The notes beneath the pieces are model-generated. The model was given only the letters and a program-made list of their open reading frames with translations, had not been told where the DNA came from and searched no databases. This document shows positions 7,461 to 10,862 of a stretch of 10,862 nucleotides of DNA, one piece after another. A program made the position numbers and the translations under genes. Origin of the DNA: RH-AL1 sp964245015 (GTDB lineage Bacteria; Pseudomonadota; Alphaproteobacteria; Rhizobiales; Beijerinckiaceae); contig CAXTMA010000130.1 of NCBI GenBank assembly GCA_964245015.1, positions 1 through 10,862 on the forward strand, written 5' to 3'. How positions within the stretch are numbered: position 1 is the first letter of the stretch; each line of letters begins with the position of its first letter.

Positions 7461-9023
7461 ATGCCCTTGATGCGTCGGGACGTCTGGAGATTGGGCGGTG
7501 GGTGGAGCGACACCCTGCTCTGGTACGCCAGAGCCGTGAAGCTGATGCGCGGGCGGCCCATCACGGACGTTACGAGCTGGACCTTCTTGGCCGCGATGCA
7601 CGGCTTCGACCAGCCTACCTGGGCCCATTTTGGTTACGTGGGTCAAGCGGGGCCACTTCCGAGCAAGCAGCTGCAGGACACGTATTGGGACCAATGCCAG
7701 CACCAGTCATGGTACTTCCTGCCATGGCACCGTGGTTATCTTTGGTCGTTCGAGACCATCGTGCGGGCGGCCGTGAAATCGCTGAATGGGCCTGAAGATT
7801 GGGTCCTGCCGTACTGGAACTACAACAACGGGCAGATCGCCAACAGCAACGAGCTGCCTCCAGCGTTCGCTTCGGCGGATTGGCCGGACGGTCGAGGCGG
7901 CAATCCGCTGTTCGTAAAATTCCGCTACGGCCTAAACAGGCGACCGATCGCCGTGCCGCCGGATCTGATCCGCCCTGTCGCCCAGAACGACGACCGCTTC
8001 ACGGGCGGCGCAAGCGGCCCGCACCCGGGCTTCGGCGGGCCGCAGACGGTATTCCATCACGGCGGCGAGGACACCGCGCCGAACGGCGGCTTGGAGTCGG
8101 AGCCGCACAACAACGTCCACGGCGTCGTGGGCGGCCAGCTCCCGAATTCGGATCCGCAGGACGCCAAGAGCTACGGCCTGATGGCCGTCCCCGACCAAGC
8201 CGCGCTCGACCCGATCTTCTGGTTGCACCACGCGAACGTCGACCGACTTTGGAAGGTTTGGCATAACAACGGGACGGGACGCGCCGATCCGGTCGATGCC
8301 GCTTGGCTGAACGGCCCCGCGAACCGCACATTCGCGGTCCCGGACGCGCATGGGAACAAGGTGGACTTCAAGCCCGCGGACATGCGGAACACTGCGGCCC
8401 CGAACCTGGACTACCTCTATGAGGACGAGACGGACCCTCATCTACCCCCTAGGCGTCTGGCACGGCTGCAGACTCTGGGGGCGCTGCCGGCCAGGGCGGC
8501 GATAGCCGTGGCGAGCCAGCCTTCGCAGAAGCCGGCCGAGGTGATAGGCGCGAACGACCGCGGCGTGAACTTGGCAGCCGGGCAGCTCAGCACCGACGTC
8601 CGCCTGGACCGGCCCGCGAAGGCGCGGTTGGCGCGGTCCTTGACGGCAGCATCGTCGAGCACCACCAATCTGGTCAAACCGACCGAACCGGACCGGGTTT
8701 TCCTTTCCCTCGACAACATTCGAGGATTTCAGGAGGCTGCCCTTGTGAAGGTCTACGTGGGAATCCAGGGCGCCGCGGGCGACCCGCCCGGCGAGCTCGC
8801 GGGGACCATCTCCGGGTTCGGCGTTTCGCGGGCCACCAGGACCGGTGCGGGCAACGGCATCACGCAGGTGTTCGACATCAGCGGGATCGTTGACGACCTG
8901 CATCTCCAGGGGGCGCTCGCCGACCTCGAGCAGCTCAAGGTGACGTTCGTTCCCGTGACCCCCCTGCAACCCGATGGGGCGATCTCCGTCGGAGCCGTCA
9001 AGCTGTTACGGCAACCGCAATAG
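7461..9023 (+). CDS. Tyrosinase / polyphenol oxidase with extra C-terminal domain
   Basis: A 520-residue type-3 copper enzyme that should oxidise phenols or catechols to quinones with O2. The CuA site is His47, His81 and His90 (HQSWYFLPWHRGYL); the CuB site is His216 and His220 (EPHNNVHG) plus His256/257 in LDPIFWLHHANVDRLW. Cys79 sits two residues before His81, as in fungal tyrosinases where it forms a thioether with the second CuA histidine. Glu212 and Asn217 flank the first CuB histidine in the way of plant-type enzymes with monophenolase activity. A low-complexity linker (about 325-405) leads to a C-terminal, probably beta-rich domain (about 410-515) reminiscent of the C-terminal domain of plant polyphenol oxidases. 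There is no Sec or Tat signal peptide. The DUF2182 gene follows after 9 bases, suggesting co-expression. The substrate is unknown; melanin-like pigment or aromatic detoxification are possible roles. Confidence 0.93.
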   Translation: MPLMRRDVWRLGGGWSDTLLWYARAVKLMRGRPITDVTSWTFLAAMHGFDQPTWAHFGYVGQAGPLPSKQLQDTYWDQCQHQSWYFLPWHRGYLWSFETIVRAAVKSLNGPEDWVLPYWNYNNGQIANSNELPPAFASADWPDGRGGNPLFVKFRYGLNRRPIAVPPDLIRPVAQNDDRFTGGASGPHPGFGGPQTVFHHGGEDTAPNGGLESEPHNNVHGVVGGQLPNSDPQDAKSYGLMAVPDQAALDPIFWLHHANVDRLWKVWHNNGTGRADPVDAAWLNGPANRTFAVPDAHGNKVDFKPADMRNTAAPNLDYLYEDETDPHLPPRRLARLQTLGALPARAAIAVASQPSQKPAEVIGANDRGVNLAAGQLSTDVRLDRPAKARLARSLTAASSSTTNLVKPTEPDRVFLSLDNIRGFQEAALVKVYVGIQGAAGDPPGELAGTISGFGVSRATRTGAGNGITQVFDISGIVDDLHLQGALADLEQLKVTFVPVTPLQPDGAISVGAVKLLRQPQ

Positions 9024-9032
9024 GCTCCGCCG

Positions 9033-9782
9033 GTGCGTCGTTGGTTGACCGCTGCCCGAGTGCTCGCGACCCAGCCCCCGATGCCGGCCCTCCTTGCGGT
9101 CAGCGCCTGCGGCTGGATCCTTCTGCTGACCCAGCTGGAACGATGGACGACCGCGGCGCCCGTGTGCGGCAGCGGGTGGGTCGCCGCCTCGGCGGTTGAC
9201 GACCTTGGCAGCGCGGCGGCGCTCGTGTCGCCCCTCGCGTGGGCGACCAAGTGGGTGATGATGCTCATGGCCATGACCCCACCGCTGCTGGGCTCTTCCG
9301 TCGCGCGGCTTTGGCGTGGGAGCCTCGCCAGGCGTCGCGCGACGACCCTTGCCTTGTTCTTCACCGGCTACGTCGCCGCTTGGTCCACGGCAGGGGCAGG
9401 GCTGCAAGTCGTCGCCTTCGCGCTCGCGACGCACCACTCCAGCATCAGTCTCGTCCTGGTTGGGCTGGCTTGGTTGGCTTGGCGCCTCTCTCCGCCCCGG
9501 CGCTTGGCTGACGTCCGTCGCCATCGCGCGCCTCGACTGCGGGTGTTCGGCGCCGCGGCGTTCTTCGACAGCCTTCGCTACGGCCTAGGCCACGGCGGCT
9601 GGTGCGCTCTCGCGTGCTGGCCCTTGATGCTGGCGCCCTTCGTCGCGGACCATGCGCACATGGGGATGATGGCGATCTCGGCAGTCTTGATGACCGTCGA
9701 CCGAGGCATGCTTCAGTCCGAAAGGTCCGTGAGTTGGAGATCCAGCGGTGCGGCCGGCCCAGGGCCGAGGAAGTCGTCATAG
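9033..9782 (+). CDS. DUF2182 predicted metal-binding integral membrane protein
   Basis: A 249-residue protein with about six hydrophobic segments (near 17-34, 62-88, 105-130, 135-150, 190-205 and 210-223). Two motifs mark the DUF2182/COG5486 family: the helix WVMMLMAMTP at 74-83, a variant of the usual M-rich AMMxP motif, and the C-terminal GLGHGGWCALACWPLML at 184-200, with paired cysteines before W-x-LM. COG5486 is described as predicted metal-binding; its function is not established. The GTG start lies 9 bases after the tyrosinase stop, with no strong Shine-Dalgarno, which suggests translational coupling. The natural inference is copper handling or anchoring for the tyrosinase. The last 25 residues are hydrophilic, where many relatives carry a further membrane helix, so the C-terminus may be truncated. 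No alternative frame downstream restores a helix. Confidence 0.82.
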   Translation: MRRWLTAARVLATQPPMPALLAVSACGWILLLTQLERWTTAAPVCGSGWVAASAVDDLGSAAALVSPLAWATKWVMMLMAMTPPLLGSSVARLWRGSLARRRATTLALFFTGYVAAWSTAGAGLQVVAFALATHHSSISLVLVGLAWLAWRLSPPRRLADVRRHRAPRLRVFGAAAFFDSLRYGLGHGGWCALACWPLMLAPFVADHAHMGMMAISAVLMTVDRGMLQSERSVSWRSSGAAGPGPRKSS

Positions 9783-10053
9783 GAACATCGGACATTAGAG
9801 CTGGCGACTTGCAGCACGTTGATGGAGTAGAACGAGCCGCTCGGAACGCGCTTCTTACGTGGGTAACGTGTGAGCACCGATAGGTCGACTGAATAACGCT
9901 TCTCGGCGGGTCGGGCCATAACCGACGTTACTTCGCAGCGTGGCCGTCGCGGGACCCCTCGAGGCGTTTGCGGCGTCGATCGGCATGGGACTCCGAGACC
10001 GATCAACAGTGGGGCATGAAGTTTGACGTACGGCCAAGGGACAAGGGAAGAGC
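9783..10053. other. Intergenic stretch upstream of the TIR gene
   Basis: 271 bases with no supported gene and no clear hairpin terminator. The base composition is less GC-rich than in the neighbours. A minus-strand open frame (9713-9919 from an ATG, 68 residues, ending DLQLTDLSD) overlaps the DUF2182 tail; its third-position use is mixed and it matches no family I know, so I leave it uncalled. Confidence 0.45.
10043..10048 (+). promoter_or_regulatory. Ribosome binding site of the TIR-NB-ARC gene
   Basis: AAGGGA, 5 bases before the ATG at 10054, fixing the start of the TIR domain at MAEIFVSYTG. Confidence 0.6.
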
Positions 10054-10167
10054 ATGGCGGAGATCTTCGTTAGCTACACCGGCTGCGACAAGCCTTGGGC
10101 GGAATGGATCGGACAACGCCTCGTCGATCTCGGCCACACGCCGCACCTGCACGACTGGGAGCTCGGG

Positions 10168-10175
10168 AAGGCGGA
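10168..10175 (+). other. First frame break in the TIR domain
   Basis: AAGGCGGA reads K-A in the starting frame. With one added G (AAGGGCGGA) it reads K-G-G and continues as the expected GGDLAAWMEVTHDA of the TIR domain. Downstream the domain is clean in the new frame. Confidence 0.75.
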
Positions 10176-10505
10176 GACCTTGCCGCCTGGATGGAGGTCA
10201 CGCACGATGCATCCGACTTCATCCTCTGCATCATCTCCGCGGCCTACCTGAAGGCCCCGTACTCGAGCTGGGAGCGCCGTGCGGCGCAGTGGATGGGGCA
10301 GACGAAGCGACCCAACTTCGTACTTCCGATCCTGATCGAGCCCTGCGCGCTGCCGAACCTTCTGGCGACGGTCAAACGCTGTGATCTGCACGGGCTCGAC
10401 GAGGACCAAGCGCGACAGCGGCTCGCGGGCTATCTCGGCCCTCATGGGATGTTATCGGCCCCGGTGCCGTTTCCGGGAGGGTTGGCAAGCGGACCCGTCC
10501 CTTTC

Positions 10506-10516
10506 CCAGGGCCGCC
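10506..10516 (+). other. Second frame break, between TIR linker and NB-ARC
   Basis: CCAGGGCCGCC ends the second frame at a TGA at 10527-10529. One added G gives FPGAAVSNLTTAVPRVFVGRE, joining the linker to the NB-ARC domain without loss. Confidence 0.7.
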
Positions 10517-10862
10517 GTCTCGAATCTGACGACGGCGGTGCCGCGCGTCTTCGTCGGCCGCGAGGACGAGCTCGAAAAGGTGCAGGATCGACTTCGCGCC
10601 CGCAAGCGCGTGGCGATGCGCGGGTTGCGCGGCGTCGGCAAGACCGTGCTGGCGGCGAGTCTCGCCCTGCGACTGAGGGCCCACTACGACGTCATCTGGT
10701 GGTTCGATGCCGCCAGCGACGCGGGAATGAGGTCTGGGATGGTCCGGCTCGGCCTGCGCCTTGGCTGGGTCGATGAGGTGGCGCGGGAAAGCGAGGCGGT
10801 CGCTCGGGTCGACGAGGCGTTGCGGGACACGACTCTGCGGATGCTGCTCATCCTCGACAACG

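Larger units (their letters stand above)
10054..10862 (+). pseudogene. TIR-NB-ARC (STAND ATPase) immune-receptor-like protein, two frame breaks, partial
   Basis: Joined across two frame breaks, the product begins with a TIR domain (about residues 1-80 core, to 130 in full) starting MAEIFVSYTGCDKPWAEW. Glu74 in SSWERRAAQW aligns with the catalytic glutamate of NADase-type TIR domains. A proline-rich linker with PVPFPG twice (137-142 and 148-153) leads to an NB-ARC ATPase: FVGREDEL (167-174), Walker A GLRGVGKT (191-198), and LLILDN as Walker B where the window ends. Bacterial TIR-NB-ARC proteins usually carry C-terminal repeats (often TPR) that sense a trigger and release the TIR activity; that part lies outside. 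Codons run in three frames: 10054-10170, about 10173-10511, and about 10514 onward. As written, translation would stop at 10249-10251. Each break is mended by one extra G in a G run, so the gene may be intact in the organism. Antiphage defence or signalling is inferred from the family. Confidence 0.85.

Noticed and set aside
9713..9919. 68-residue minus-strand open frame ending DLQLTDLSD, overlapping the DUF2182 3' end
   Set aside because: It has mixed third-position use unlike genes here, no recognisable motif, no clear ribosome binding site, and overlaps a supported gene.
10160..10180. Programmed -1 frameshifting in the TIR domain
   Set aside because: There is no X-XXY-YYZ slippery heptamer at the site, and a second independent break of the same kind is present downstream, which fits indels better.
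1..10862. CRISPR array, rRNA or tRNA genes
   Set aside because: No regularly spaced direct repeats and no complete tRNA cloverleaf or rRNA sequence were seen on either strand.

Overview
The window is very GC-rich with strongly G/C-ending codons. It looks like a chromosomal segment of a high-GC alphaproteobacterium, plausibly of the Hyphomicrobiales (Methylobacterium-like). This placement is inferred from base composition, a CIO-type cyd operon and an IS630 transposase remnant with the HTH wording common in that group; no marker gene fixes the taxon.

Region 1 (1-4232, minus strand) is a compact operon for a cytochrome bd-type, cyanide-insensitive quinol oxidase. The order of transcription is cydA, cydB, a 73-residue two-helix membrane protein, then cydD, which leaves the window before its ABC signature motif; cydC probably follows outside. 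The genes lie 4-19 bases apart. CydA and CydB form the oxidase in the inner membrane. CydD (with CydC) is the heterodimeric exporter needed for its maturation. The small membrane protein sits where a CydX/YbgE-like accessory subunit would be expected.

Region 2 (4233-6017) has no intact gene that I can support. It holds a perfect 11-bp inverted repeat 69 bases upstream of the cydA start codon, the N-terminal third of an IS630-family transposase that stops abruptly, and a stretch of broken coding-like sequence that shifts frame twice. It reads as the scarred left border of an accessory region.

Region 3 (6018-9782, plus strand) carries a class 3 lipase-like hydrolase, then after a 459-base gap a long tyrosinase/polyphenol oxidase with an extra C-terminal domain, and 9 bases later a DUF2182 (COG5486) membrane protein of a predicted metal-binding family. 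The last two look co-transcribed, which suggests that the membrane protein serves copper supply or membrane attachment for the tyrosinase.

Region 4 (9783-10862, plus strand) starts with a short non-coding stretch and then a TIR-NB-ARC (STAND ATPase) protein of the bacterial immune-receptor type, which runs off the right edge. Its frame is broken twice. Each break is mended by adding one G to a G run, so these are either single-base errors in the sequence or two real inactivating deletions. The best candidates for follow-up are this immune-receptor-like gene, the tyrosinase-DUF2182 pair, and the small cyd-operon membrane protein.
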